DNA of 64,000 nt, taken from the NCBI GenBank assembly GCA_029557905.1, contig JAKQHR010000053.1:1-64000 (forward strand), read 5' to 3'. Positions within the stretch are counted from its first letter, which is position 1; the number at the start of each line of letters is the position of its first letter. This DNA comes from Verrucomicrobiota bacterium (lineage in GTDB: Bacteria; Verrucomicrobiota; Kiritimatiellia; JAKQHR01). The notes under the pieces were generated by a model, which worked only from the letters and a program-made list of their open reading frames with translations, had not been told where the DNA came from and did no database searches. Below, piece by piece: positions 33,816 through 43,115 of this stretch. The position numbers were made by a program, and so were the translations under genes.

Positions 33816-36800
33816 CTACTTCATCGCGGTTTCATCAACCGCGGTGGAGCCACCGGGCATAGCCATCATATCGGCCTTATGAATCGGTTTCCCGGCGGGA
33901 TCAACAAGCCGGGCCGTCACAAATATGAGCAGATTGCGCTTCTGGCTCATTTCGCCCTTGCTGCGGAACAGCGCGCCCAGCAGCGGGATATCACCCAGCA
34001 CCGGGATCTTGTCTTCCATGGTAACCATTTCCTCACGGATCAGGCCGCCCATAACGACCGTGGCGCCGTCCCAGACCACAATACTGGTTGTCACATTGCG
34101 GCTGCTGAAGACCGGCTGCGGGATATTATAGCCAATGGGATTTCCATCCTCGTCGCGATCAATGACTGATCCGTACTGAATCCAGTCCACCAGTTCGGAT
34201 ACTTCCGGGACCAGCGTCAGATCGATAGTGTAGCCATCCGGTCCCACAGTCGGGGTCACATTCAGAATCACGCCGGTTTCACGGGTTTCAAACGAACCCG
34301 GGGTCACGGTGACAAGGCGTTCCTGAATGGTTCCACCACCGGCCACTTCGCGGTCAATCGTGATCACTTCACTTTCAAACACGGTGGGATATATAATCTC
34401 CTGCACCACCTGAATCTGGGCATTGACGCCGCTGCGGGTCGTAATGCGCGGTGCTGACAGCAGGTCGCTTCCGCCCTTCTGCTGAAGAGCGTGGATAACC
34501 ATCTGCAGTTCCGGATTGGTAAGCACGCTGGAGAAGGACAGGATATTTCCCATGGCGGTGCTGGTTCCCCGCGTGATGGCCGACGCCGGAGCCATCGCGC
34601 CGGTATTGCCGTCAAACCCGAAGAAACGCAGCCCCTGAGTCAGGCCGCTCGGATTCGCATCAGCCTGGATGCGTTCCTGCCCTGCGATAGGCGCATTGCC
34701 TTTTTTGCGCGCGATTTCATAGTTGTCGGTAAGGATCCACTCAAGGCCCAGTTCCTCAAGATCGTTCTGGCCGATCTCCACAAAACGGGCTTCGATCTCA
34801 ACCTGGCTCGGAATGACATTCAGCTGTGCGAGAATGCGCTCGAAGATTTCAAGGTTTTCAGCCGTGTTGGCCACAATCATCTGGCTGATGCTGGGATTAT
34901 AAGTGATTGACGTTCCGGCCGGGAACGGAACTCCCGCATCAGTGAAGAATTTTTTCACATCGCCACGGGTCATGGTCACGCTCGACCCGGTCATTTCGAC
35001 AAACTCACCGGTCTTTTCGGTCTGTTCAGAACCCCGCTCAACGATCACGTCAATGATGGACGGCTGCACCGGATACATGCGGGTAATAATCACGCCCGTG
35101 GCCACACCGGCCGGGGTGATAATGACCACGTTCCCATCAATGCGATAGCGCAGGTTGGAAACCTCGGTGATGATTTTCAGAGCGTCAATCAGAGAGATGC
35201 GGCGCAGATTGAGCGTGATGGTCGGGATGGAAGAACCGCCACCGCCGCCGCCAAAGTCTGAAGGCTGTTCCATCATACCGGTGTCAAAACCGGGGAAATC
35301 AGCAAACGGATCTGCCGGCGCTGCAGGAGCCGGCGCCGGGGCGGGCGCCGCCTCGCCGGGCTGGTTCAAATTAAGGATGATGTTGACCCCAACGCCCTCG
35401 GGATCGCCCGCCAGACTGGCGTCCACCAGGAAGTTGACCACATCCCGAATGTTGGCCTGGCGGAATTCAATGGATGGAATCATGATGGAGGACATCTTTT
35501 CGCGGAGTTTTTCCGTCGTGGTTTTGGTGTCGATGGATTCCTGCTTCACAACGGTTTCCGGAAGTTCGACCTCTCCTGTGGGCGGATTCCATTTTTCACG
35601 CACCTTGCGCATGGACTCAGCGACTGTGGCTTTGCGCTCCAATGTGCTTACACGATACCAGTGCTCTTCGATGCGGCGGAGATACCGCATGGCGTCGGTG
35701 TTGAACTCGTCAACGACCAGAACCTGGTCAAAGAGTGCTTCTGCGGATTTATAGTCGCCCATGTCAAAATACTGCCGGCCCTCTGCAACCAGCTCTTCTG
35801 CTGTTTTCTTTTTCTCAATGACAACCGGGCGATCCTCAAGAGGAACGGGACGGGCGGCAATTGCAGCCTGACGCTCGATATCCCGTGCAAGACGGGTCTT
35901 GAGTCGTGCGGACGGCCCATGAGAAGGATCAAGTTTCAGCGCCCGCTCGACACTCTTCATGGCGGCTTCCAGCCGTGCAGGGTCCCTGGCCATGTTGCGG
36001 GCATCCCGATAGCTGGCCTCAACGAGACCCCAGATGGCGTGGTCCCTGTTCTGCTGTGTGGCCGGACGCGGAGGGAGCTTGCTCAGGGCATCCTCAAAAT
36101 ATTTCACGGCGGCCGCGAAATCGCTCTGGTCCAGGGCCTTGAATCCGGAATCGATCGCCTGCAGAGCGCTGGTTTCATCGGCCTGGCGCCGAACTTCTTC
36201 CTGCTGTGCACGAAGCTTTGCCGTTTTCTTGTCAACGACCGGCTCATCGGACGGAGCCTTTTCTTCCGGCATGGCTTCTGCGTCAACCTCATCGGTCATG
36301 ACTTCTTCCTCGACCGGCATATCCATGGTCTCGTCTGGTAGGGGTTCCTCTCCCATGGAGGAAAACAAATCCTCGACAGCCGAGGCTTCCTCTTCCTCAA
36401 AAACAGGCTCCAGTTCCATTTCGACAGAGGGAACCACGTCTTCCTCGACGGGGGCTTCAAACATCAGGTCGTCCTGCACAGGCGCTGCTTCTTCAGCGGG
36501 CAGTTCTTCCGGGATATCCATCACGGGTTCTTCAGAAAGAAAAGCGTCCAGGTCCACATCGTCTGTCACAACCATTTCGGGGGTGTCCATGGGCTCATCC
36601 ATGGCCGGCAGGTCCTCTGACTCGAACGAAGGCATCTCTTCTGCAGCCGCCTCTTCAACAGCAGGAGATTCCTCTCCCATAGGAAATTCATCTTCTGCCG
36701 TCACCTCTTCATCGGCAGGAAGTTCGGCCGCGGCATCTTCCGCCACAACGGCAGGAGCGACGGAGGGATCTCCCGTCAGATCTTCCAGAAGCATATCTAT

Positions 36801-36887
36801 ATTGAGGTCGTCCTGACCTGACACCTGCACTGCGGGATTCAGCCACATACAAAGCATGATGGCTACAATGGCTCTGGCCAATTTCAT
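33816..36887 (-). CDS. Type IV pilus secretin (PilQ/GspD family), Amuc_1098-like
   Basis: 1023 residues from ATG 36887 (ribosome-binding site AAGGAG). A signal peptide (1-25) is followed by about 200 residues very rich in Glu/Asp/Ala/Pro, a coiled/TPR region (about 240-410, e.g. GDYKSAEALFDQVL), a secretin N-terminal domain from about 465 (SIEFRQANIRDVVNF) interrupted by a Pro/Ala/Gly insert (about 512-550), and the secretin barrel domain (about 690-1000) with EIEARFVEIGQNDLEELG and the final VVMGGLIREEM. It forms the outer-membrane channel of the pilus. It is last in the operon of PilM/PilN, Amuc_1100-like and Amuc_1099-like genes. Confidence 0.9.
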   Translation of the reverse strand: MKLARAIVAIMLCMWLNPAVQVSGQDDLNIDMLLEDLTGDPSVAPAVVAEDAAAELPADEEVTAEDEFPMGEESPAVEEAAAEEMPSFESEDLPAMDEPMDTPEMVVTDDVDLDAFLSEEPVMDIPEELPAEEAAPVQDDLMFEAPVEEDVVPSVEMELEPVFEEEEASAVEDLFSSMGEEPLPDETMDMPVEEEVMTDEVDAEAMPEEKAPSDEPVVDKKTAKLRAQQEEVRRQADETSALQAIDSGFKALDQSDFAAAVKYFEDALSKLPPRPATQQNRDHAIWGLVEASYRDARNMARDPARLEAAMKSVERALKLDPSHGPSARLKTRLARDIERQAAIAARPVPLEDRPVVIEKKKTAEELVAEGRQYFDMGDYKSAEALFDQVLVVDEFNTDAMRYLRRIEEHWYRVSTLERKATVAESMRKVREKWNPPTGEVELPETVVKQESIDTKTTTEKLREKMSSIMIPSIEFRQANIRDVVNFLVDASLAGDPEGVGVNIILNLNQPGEAAPAPAPAPAAPADPFADFPGFDTGMMEQPSDFGGGGGGSSIPTITLNLRRISLIDALKIITEVSNLRYRIDGNVVIITPAGVATGVIITRMYPVQPSIIDVIVERGSEQTEKTGEFVEMTGSSVTMTRGDVKKFFTDAGVPFPAGTSITYNPSISQMIVANTAENLEIFERILAQLNVIPSQVEIEARFVEIGQNDLEELGLEWILTDNYEIARKKGNAPIAGQERIQADANPSGLTQGLRFFGFDGNTGAMAPASAITRGTSTAMGNILSFSSVLTNPELQMVIHALQQKGGSDLLSAPRITTRSGVNAQIQVVQEIIYPTVFESEVITIDREVAGGGTIQERLVTVTPGSFETRETGVILNVTPTVGPDGYTIDLTLVPEVSELVDWIQYGSVIDRDEDGNPIGYNIPQPVFSSRNVTTSIVVWDGATVVMGGLIREEMVTMEDKIPVLGDIPLLGALFRSKGEMSQKRNLLIFVTARLVDPAGKPIHKADMMAMPGGSTAVDETAMK

Positions 36888-36995
36888 AGATATTCTCCTT
36901 CTGGATATGTCTGATTCAGCTTTATAAATTCCAACAAAACTTTTCCTCATTCCTGCCGGTCTCTTTCAGCCGGCGGAACCGGTCGCCCCGAAACC

Positions 36996-38084
36996 TCACG
37001 GTTCAGCCGGCGGAGGGAACTGCGCTGCCGCACTTTCCACTGCGCCCGGTTCTGCCTGCATCGCCGAGGGCTCCGATATTCCGCGCAAAATCATGCGTTC
37101 CTCTTCCGTCAGCGGAGGAACCTGTATCTGCTTCTGCGTTTGTTCGTCCTCTATTAAGACGTGTGAAGGGTTGATGTCAATGACTTTATGCGGGCGTCCC
37201 TTGACATCAATGGCGTCATTCACCCGCACCTGATACTGACGGCCGTCGAGCAGAGACACCAGCGCGGCTATGAATTCCTTCGCGGTGATGGGCTCATTTT
37301 TCTTGAGCTGAAGCGACTTGCCGTCTTTTTCCAGCGTTAGGATTGAAGTAGCCTCATCATAGGCCGCGACCTTGTACCCCTCAACCACGGCGCCCAACTT
37401 GGCAAAGTGGCTCTTATCCGCGCTGCGCAGGTTCAACAGGAAACTCTTGCCTGTTGCCAGCTCGCTCACGCCCTGGAACCGGAGGAAAAACGGCTTCACG
37501 ACCATGCGAACCATGCGGAGCTTGGCCGCCGGAGACGGGTGGTCCTCCGGATCGGTGGGATCCGTCTTGTTCTGGAACTCCTCCACATTTGAAAACCCGT
37601 CGCCGTCCAAGTCCAGTGCGGAATCGCCGGGATCATAGGGATTGAGTCCGAACTTCTTCTCGAACTGGTCGGGCATCCCGTCCCCGTCATAGTCCATGCC
37701 CGCAATGTCTTCACGGCTGGGCTGCGCGGCCTGGCAGAATGGACATTTGGCGGCGTTGAAGGCAATCGGTTTTTCGCATGAGGGATTGACGCAGTATACC
37801 CTGAGCTGGCTCACCAGCATCAGGTTGGACTGAATCGTCATCTGGAACGGACTCCGCATCGCGGCGTCCTTCTCCACCCAGACCGCGGGATCCATTTCCG
37901 TCGCGGTAATGCCCTCCTGCTGCGCCACGCCGGAGCCGCGAACCGACGAAGCCGCATCGCCGCCGATCAAATTCAGCGCCAGCAGTATGCAAAGAGCTGC
38001 AAGCACAATGAGCGCCACATCGAGGATCAGCTTCTCATAGGAAGTGGCCAACCAGCTTGTTTTTTCTCTAGGGGCCGCACTCAC
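36996..38084 (-). CDS. Amuc_1099-like pilus-locus membrane protein with TSP3 repeats and zinc ribbon
   Basis: 362 residues, GTG start overlapping the preceding stop by 4 nt. One membrane helix (about 16-38) is followed by a zinc-ribbon-like C-x4-C...CPFC motif (CVNPSCEKPI, KCPFC; about residues 92-112), two calcium-binding thrombospondin type 3-like motifs (DYDGDGMPDQFE, DLDGDGFSNVEEF) and a beta-rich C-terminal region. By position it corresponds to Amuc_1099 of the Akkermansia pilus block. Function unknown; by place it may bridge the inner-membrane platform and secretin, like PilP. Correspondence is inferred from synteny. Confidence 0.7.
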   Translation of the reverse strand: MSAAPREKTSWLATSYEKLILDVALIVLAALCILLALNLIGGDAASSVRGSGVAQQEGITATEMDPAVWVEKDAAMRSPFQMTIQSNLMLVSQLRVYCVNPSCEKPIAFNAAKCPFCQAAQPSREDIAGMDYDGDGMPDQFEKKFGLNPYDPGDSALDLDGDGFSNVEEFQNKTDPTDPEDHPSPAAKLRMVRMVVKPFFLRFQGVSELATGKSFLLNLRSADKSHFAKLGAVVEGYKVAAYDEATSILTLEKDGKSLQLKKNEPITAKEFIAALVSLLDGRQYQVRVNDAIDVKGRPHKVIDINPSHVLIEDEQTQKQIQVPPLTEEERMILRGISEPSAMQAEPGAVESAAAQFPPPAEP

Positions 38085-39145
38085 TCCGCCGTCTCCTGGG
38101 TTGAGGTCTGGGTTTTGAACCTGTAGATATCAAATTCGATTTTTGCCGTGACCGGTTCACGGCCTGCAACCACCCGTTCTTCTGCGCTGGGTACAATGGC
38201 GGGCGCAGCCGTTCCGGCGAGCGTCGGCACGCGGCCCTGCTGGAACATGCCTGTTCTCTGAGACTGGCCCGACATGGCACCCCGCGCGGCAAGATCGGCG
38301 GCCGTTTTGGAGGCCTGTTTGATCGCTTCGACAGCCCGTTTGATATCAGGCTGATCACTGCTCAGCTGAATGCTGGTGACCACGATTTTCATGTCATTGC
38401 GGGCCATTTCATTCAGAAATCTCCAAATGGCCTCCTCGCGACCCCGGACTTCCAGAACGAAGTGCTCGGAAGAATAAAGCTCACTCTGCTTTTTCAAGGC
38501 AACCGGACCGGAAGCCTCCGCAGCATCTTCTGTTCGTGCCGCCCGCCTGGCCCGGCGGGCCGCGCGGGGGTCAGACGCATCAATTTCCGCGGTTGCTGAT
38601 GCCGTGCCTTCGAACAGCTCCCGGTTGAAGGATACAATCTCCCCCAGCCCGACAGAGAACACCAGCCCCAGCACTTTCTCTGCCTCCTGAAGCTGAACAA
38701 TGAGCCGGCTGATCTCATTCGTGTTCTGCGGAAGTTCTCCCTTCAGGTAACGGTCAAACCCCATGGAGAAACCGGCGGGCAGCGTCACCTTCGCTTCCTC
38801 GGCGGCCGAACGCAGGCGGCGCACAGAGCGCTCCAGCAGCGGCGGGAATTCCGCGCGCTCCATGGGCTTCGGTTCGATTTGTCCCTGCAGGAGGTCGCCC
38901 ATCAGCGCTTCAAACCGCTGCTCCATTAGATTTGCGTTTTCAGCAATGCGCTCGACATTTTCTCTGGATGGATAGGGATCACGCCGCTGCAGCTGCGTCA
39001 GGCGAGCTTTCTTCCCGTCCAGATCCGACTTCACGGTGCTGTAGCCCTGCCAGACTTTGATGAGGACCGCGGCCAGCACAATGGCTACCACTGCAATAAC
39101 GGCCGCCCCAATGATCAGTCCCAGTTTATCCTTGCGCAAGTTCAT
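38081..39145 (-). CDS. Amuc_1100-like pilus-locus protein (PilO-like)
   Basis: 354 residues: an N-terminal membrane anchor (about 8-30), a coiled-coil (about 35-75) and an alpha/beta periplasmic part with long helices (SRENVERIAENANLMEQRFEALM). Two ferredoxin-like segments surround LFEGTASATAEIDA. This is the layout described for Amuc_1100, the abundant Akkermansia outer-membrane-associated protein, and is PilO-like. Its ATG overlaps the PilM/PilN-like stop by 4 nt. Family correspondence comes from size, layout and gene order, not from a computed alignment. Confidence 0.75.
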   Translation of the reverse strand: MNLRKDKLGLIIGAAVIAVVAIVLAAVLIKVWQGYSTVKSDLDGKKARLTQLQRRDPYPSRENVERIAENANLMEQRFEALMGDLLQGQIEPKPMERAEFPPLLERSVRRLRSAAEEAKVTLPAGFSMGFDRYLKGELPQNTNEISRLIVQLQEAEKVLGLVFSVGLGEIVSFNRELFEGTASATAEIDASDPRAARRARRAARTEDAAEASGPVALKKQSELYSSEHFVLEVRGREEAIWRFLNEMARNDMKIVVTSIQLSSDQPDIKRAVEAIKQASKTAADLAARGAMSGQSQRTGMFQQGRVPTLAGTAAPAIVPSAEERVVAGREPVTAKIEFDIYRFKTQTSTQETAE

Positions 39146-40815
39146 AACGGCAGGCCCTCCTGCAGCACAATTTTGATTTCGAACTCGCGGGCGAAATCAT
39201 CTGCCCCTGGAGCGGGCTGCCGCTGAATCTCGGTTTCCTCCGAAACAAAATCGAGCTTGCGAAGGTTGTCCCGGAACTCCAGGATGGGAGTGGCCGACCG
39301 GACCACATCCAGGTATCCCCGGCCCTTGACCGCGAGAGCCGTAACAACGCCCGGCGCTTTGGGCTGCCCTGCCGGAGCGGCCGGGCCGCTGTCGACAACC
39401 GGCACGATGGAAGCAATCCACATGCCGGATGGAAGGGCGGAGTGAATCTGGCTCATCATGCGGATCCAGAGGCTTCTCTGGTTCATCAACCCGTAAATCT
39501 CATCCATTTTCCCGGAAATATCGCCAATTCTCTGCTCTTCGGCTGAAAGCTGGGATTCGATGGCCGCAAGGTCGTCAACCCGGGCCGAGATATCCGCGAG
39601 CTGCGATGCCGCATAGGATTTGACCCGCGCGATATAGCCGGTGACGGCCATCATGGCCAGAACCGCCGCGACGCCAGCGCCGATGAAATAAGGCCTTTTT
39701 TTGCGAAGCTCTTTTTCCTTGAGGACTTTCTTGGGCATCAGGTTCAGTTCAATCGGGCAGGAAAGGACTTTGCGGAGGCCCAGACCAACAAGCTCGCCCA
39801 TCAGGTGCGCGGATTTCCCGATTTCCTCAGCCGAGATACTGGCCCCCACCGCCACATTCCTGAAGGGATTCAGATAATCCACTTCAACCTTGAGCTTCTC
39901 CTTAAGGAAAGTATCCGTATAGGGAATCACGGAAGTGCCGCCGGTCAGGAGGATCAGCTCCGGCTTTCCCCCACCCTGCTGACTGCGGTAGAAATTGATC
40001 GAGCGGTTGATTTCCGCATGCATGCGCGTCATGATGGAACGCACGCTCTTCGACACCTTGTCCGCCACTTCGCTGGCCGGACCCTCATAAGCCCCGCCGA
40101 AGGCCACAAAGGCGTGGGCTCGCTTCAGATCTTCGGCGTCCGCGTAATTCATGTTGAACTCGCGCATGATGTGCTGAGTGATCGTGTTGCCAGCCACCGG
40201 AAGACTGCGTGTAAAGATGCGCCCCTCTTCGATGAATATCAGGTCCGTCGAGCGGGCACCGATGTCCACCACCAGAGTGCAGCCGGCCAGATCATCATAA
40301 TTGTACCGGACCGTGTTGTAGAGCGCCATCGGCGCCACATCCACCAGATCCGGGTCAAGCCCGGCTTCGCCGACCGAATCCGTCATCTTTTCGATCATCT
40401 CCGCCTTGATGGCGGCCAGCAGCACATCCACTTCGCCGGTCGCGCCGCCGATGAGCTGGTAGTCCCAAACCACCTCATCAATGGGAAACGGCACATTTTG
40501 CTGTGCCTCGTAGAGAATGATCTGATAGATCCTCTCCGAATCCACAGGAGGAAGCTTCACATAACGCGAGAAGACCGACTGGCCCGCAACAGACACCAGC
40601 GCAGGCCCGGGCTTTATGCCGGTTTCGCGCATCATGCGCCGGACGGCCTGCACGATGAATGCGCCCCGATCGACATCACTCTGGGAATCCACTCCCAGTG
40701 ATTCACAGCTGAAGTTGATCAGTTCAAGGCCCCCGGACTTTAGCGCGACAAATTCAGCCATCTTGAGGCTGCTGGCGCCGATGTCGAGTGCAAGTATACG
40801 GTCTTTGTTGAGCAT
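39142..40815 (-). CDS. pilM: PilM-PilN fusion (type IV pilus platform), Amuc_1101-like
   Basis: 557 residues. Residues 1-350 are a PilM actin-like ATPase: ILALDIGASSLKMAEF at the start, LVVDIGARSTDLIFIEEG and ILLTGGTSVIPYTDTFL as the second phosphate and adenosine motifs. Residues 375-395 are a membrane helix (YFIGAGVAAVLAMMAVTG), after which a coiled-coil and an alpha/beta PilN-like domain run to the end (SLWIRMMSQIHSALPSGMWI). In proteobacteria PilM and PilN are separate and bind through the PilN N-terminal peptide; here the pair is one chain. It is the second gene of the operon. Confidence 0.88.
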   Translation of the reverse strand: MLNKDRILALDIGASSLKMAEFVALKSGGLELINFSCESLGVDSQSDVDRGAFIVQAVRRMMRETGIKPGPALVSVAGQSVFSRYVKLPPVDSERIYQIILYEAQQNVPFPIDEVVWDYQLIGGATGEVDVLLAAIKAEMIEKMTDSVGEAGLDPDLVDVAPMALYNTVRYNYDDLAGCTLVVDIGARSTDLIFIEEGRIFTRSLPVAGNTITQHIMREFNMNYADAEDLKRAHAFVAFGGAYEGPASEVADKVSKSVRSIMTRMHAEINRSINFYRSQQGGGKPELILLTGGTSVIPYTDTFLKEKLKVEVDYLNPFRNVAVGASISAEEIGKSAHLMGELVGLGLRKVLSCPIELNLMPKKVLKEKELRKKRPYFIGAGVAAVLAMMAVTGYIARVKSYAASQLADISARVDDLAAIESQLSAEEQRIGDISGKMDEIYGLMNQRSLWIRMMSQIHSALPSGMWIASIVPVVDSGPAAPAGQPKAPGVVTALAVKGRGYLDVVRSATPILEFRDNLRKLDFVSEETEIQRQPAPGADDFAREFEIKIVLQEGLPL

Positions 40816-40835
40816 ATTGTTGTTACCCGAAGGAT

Positions 40836-41423
40836 TTACTTTGCCGGTGCCGGATTGATGGCCTCGTATTCATCGTACTGCAGAAAAGCAAAGGGCGTCT
40901 GCAGACGGTTGAGCACCAGCCCGTCCCGGATCCCGGGCAGCAGGTTCGGGTCTTCCCACCAGCGGCCTTTCCCCTGGTCGGAGCTTTCCACGGCGACCGA
41001 AACCCCCTTGTGCTTGATTTCCACACCTGCGCGGTACACCGTTCCATACCGCCCCAGAGTAGAGGGATGCAGATACATCACTTCCTTGTGACGGCTTCCA
41101 CGCGGAACATTCACGCAGGACACGGTGCCCCGCAGCAGCTGATATCTGGGATCCTTGCCCTGCAGCACAACATAAAAAGTGAAATCCAGCTGTTCTGTCC
41201 ATTCAGGAGCGGTATCATATTCGACCATCACGGCAAACCAGTCTTTGGCCGCGCCGGAGGTGTTGAACCCGGAAACCTTGAAGTCCGGAGTCTTGACCTT
41301 GCTCCCGCTGACTTTTCTGATCCGGGCGACATCCTGAGCGCCGGCCTGCGCAGAGGCGGTTTGAGAAATAAACCCCAGCAGGGCGGCCAGACATGCGGCA
41401 AGAATAAGTTGTGTCTTCTTCAT
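40836..41423 (-). CDS. Amuc_1102-like exported pilus-locus protein
   Basis: 195 residues from ATG 41423 (GAGG upstream). A signal peptide ends near ISQTASA; the mature protein is beta-rich, with repeated strands such as DWFAVMVEYDTAPEW and FTFYVVLQGKDPRYQLL. No catalytic motif is seen. It occupies the place of Amuc_1102 next to the pilM-like gene and begins the operon behind a clear sigma-70 promoter. Periplasmic or outer-membrane localisation is inferred; role unknown. Confidence 0.65.
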   Translation of the reverse strand: MKKTQLILAACLAALLGFISQTASAQAGAQDVARIRKVSGSKVKTPDFKVSGFNTSGAAKDWFAVMVEYDTAPEWTEQLDFTFYVVLQGKDPRYQLLRGTVSCVNVPRGSRHKEVMYLHPSTLGRYGTVYRAGVEIKHKGVSVAVESSDQGKGRWWEDPNLLPGIRDGLVLNRLQTPFAFLQYDEYEAINPAPAK

Positions 41424-41491
41424 ATCAATCTGCCTCGTTCGTCCGGCGGACTGCTGTGCCGGATTCTGCCGATTACAAATCAAACAGATGC

Positions 41492-41520
41492 AGTATAGAA
41501 ATCCCAACTGCCAGCGTCAA
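41492..41520 (-). promoter_or_regulatory. Sigma-70 type promoter of the secretin/PilM operon
   Basis: On the minus strand TTGACG (41520-41515), a 17-nt spacer and TATACT (41497-41492) form a near-consensus promoter, giving a leader of about 60 nt before the ATG at 41423. Confidence 0.7.
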
Positions 41521-41565
41521 CACTACTTGCAGAAAAGTTGAATTTCTTTTTCCGCAAACAGATGT

Positions 41566-42378
41566 TCATTCCGCCGCAGCATCCCTCAGGGAGCCCCGAA
41601 ACGCGCAAATGCCCCGCTTGGAGTTCGCTATGAACTCGCACATCTCAAGGACGGCGGAAGATGAATATGCGGCGCGTATCTTCTCCACTGCCTGCGAAAC
41701 ATTGAGTCCGGAAGCATAAAGCGTCTTGAACGCGCTTCGGATTTCGGCGCGGGCGGTCCCGTCAAACCCGTTGCGACGAAGTCCCACCACGTTCAAACCG
41801 GCGATGGAGTTGAACGCGCCGCTGGCGTGTGTGCAGAAAGGCGGGATGTCCTTGCTTACCGCCGAAAGCCCCCCCACCATGGCCAGCCGCCCGATCCGGC
41901 AGAACTGGTGAACCGCTGCGCTGCCGCCGATAAACACGCCGTCCCCAACCTCCACATGCCCGGCCAGCAGGACGTTGTTGGCCAGAATCACCCTGCTCCC
42001 GAGGCGGACATTGTGCGCCAGATGGGAATAGGCCATCAGATAGCAGTTGTCGCCCATCACCGTGGCTGACCCCTCCATGGTCCCCCGGTGGACTGTTACT
42101 CCTTCGCGAATGGTGCAGCTGCTGCCTATGCGAACAAAACTCTTCACGCCCTTGAATCCCAGATCCTGCGGCAGATCGCCCAGCACAGCGTGCGCATGAA
42201 TCCGGCAGTTTTCTCCGATTTCCGTGAATTCATGAATCACGGCATGCGGGCCGATCTCCGTGCCCGGCCCGATTTTCGACCCGGCCCGGACATAGGCAAA
42301 CGGCCCGACACTGACTCCGGCGGCCAGTTCCGCGCCCGGTTCAACAACAGCCGTCATATGAATATCAGAAGATGCCAT
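41566..42378 (-). CDS. lpxA: Acyl-ACP--UDP-N-acetylglucosamine O-acyltransferase
   Basis: 270 residues of left-handed beta-helix hexapeptide repeats, such as VSVGPFAYVRAGSKIGPGTEIG, and a helical C-terminus. The catalytic His is in the YSHLAHNV segment (about 118-121), equivalent to His125 of the E. coli enzyme. It adds the first 3-hydroxyacyl chain in lipid A synthesis and implies a lipopolysaccharide outer membrane. Its ATG overlaps the radC stop in a TGATG junction. The rest of the lpx pathway is outside the window. Confidence 0.93.
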   Translation of the reverse strand: MASSDIHMTAVVEPGAELAAGVSVGPFAYVRAGSKIGPGTEIGPHAVIHEFTEIGENCRIHAHAVLGDLPQDLGFKGVKSFVRIGSSCTIREGVTVHRGTMEGSATVMGDNCYLMAYSHLAHNVRLGSRVILANNVLLAGHVEVGDGVFIGGSAAVHQFCRIGRLAMVGGLSAVSKDIPPFCTHASGAFNSIAGLNVVGLRRNGFDGTARAEIRSAFKTLYASGLNVSQAVEKIRAAYSSSAVLEMCEFIANSKRGICAFRGSLRDAAAE

Positions 42379-43115
42379 CAGTCCCTCTCAAACTCGACCA
42401 GTCCGGTCTCGCGCAGGCTGATATAATCCTGCTCCGTCTCGGTTTTTCTGTGGCCGACAATAACATGGTCCAGCACACGGATGCCAATGATTTTTCCGGC
42501 CTCCACAAGCTGGCGGGTAAGCGCCACGTCCTCCTTCGACGGAGAAGGATCTCCCGACGGATGGTTGTGGAGCAGGACCACCGCCTGACTGCCTGACTGG
42601 ATGGCCTGCTTGAAAACGTCCCGCGCATGGACCAGACTGGCATCCAGGAGCCCGCGCGAAACTTCCACCGGGGGGCCCTTCAATTCATTGCGGATGTTCA
42701 GCATCAGCACCCAGAATACTTCGCGGTTGAGTGTGCGGGCCTGCAGCCGGACCTGGTCCGCGGCCTGAGCCGGCGTGAGGATTTTCTCGCGGGGGCGGGC
42801 GGTTTCCCTGCCCATGCGGACCGCAAGTTCCAGGGCGCACTTCAGAACCTGCGCGCCCACTTTCCCCACTCCCTTGACCGCCTGCAAATCCTGCACGGAC
42901 TGTTTGGCCATATTGCTCAGGCTTCCGAACCTCTGCATGAGTTCGTCAGCGAGGACCGTGACATTTTTCCCCGGGATGCCCTTGCGAAGGAGTATGGCAA
43001 GCAGCGTGGAATCGGACACATTTTCGGCCCCATAGCAGTCGAACAGTTCACGCGGCTGTTCCCGCACCGGCAGCTGTTTCACGGGTATGCTGTAAACCAG
43101 GTTATCCTTTTTCAT
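42378..43115 (-). CDS. radC: RadC/JAB1-MPN-domain DNA repair-associated protein
   Basis: About 245 residues from ATG 43115. The N-terminal region has a helix-hairpin-helix-like stretch (LQAVKGVGKVGAQVL), and the C-terminal JAMM metalloprotease-like domain has HNHPSGDPSPSKED near 180, with the acidic residue in NREVF. RadC-family proteins are common; their exact biochemical role is not settled. The start lies 14 nt inside the end of hflX; ATGs at 43130 and 43145 are alternatives. Confidence 0.88.
   Translation of the reverse strand: MKKDNLVYSIPVKQLPVREQPRELFDCYGAENVSDSTLLAILLRKGIPGKNVTVLADELMQRFGSLSNMAKQSVQDLQAVKGVGKVGAQVLKCALELAVRMGRETARPREKILTPAQAADQVRLQARTLNREVFWVLMLNIRNELKGPPVEVSRGLLDASLVHARDVFKQAIQSGSQAVVLLHNHPSGDPSPSKEDVALTRQLVEAGKIIGIRVLDHVIVGHRKTETEQDYISLRETGLVEFERD

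Noticed and set aside
41496-41515. TGGCA on the minus strand upstream of the Amuc_1102-like gene as a possible sigma-54 site
   Set aside because: No TTGC element occurs at the required distance; the same stretch is better read as the spacer of a sigma-70 promoter.
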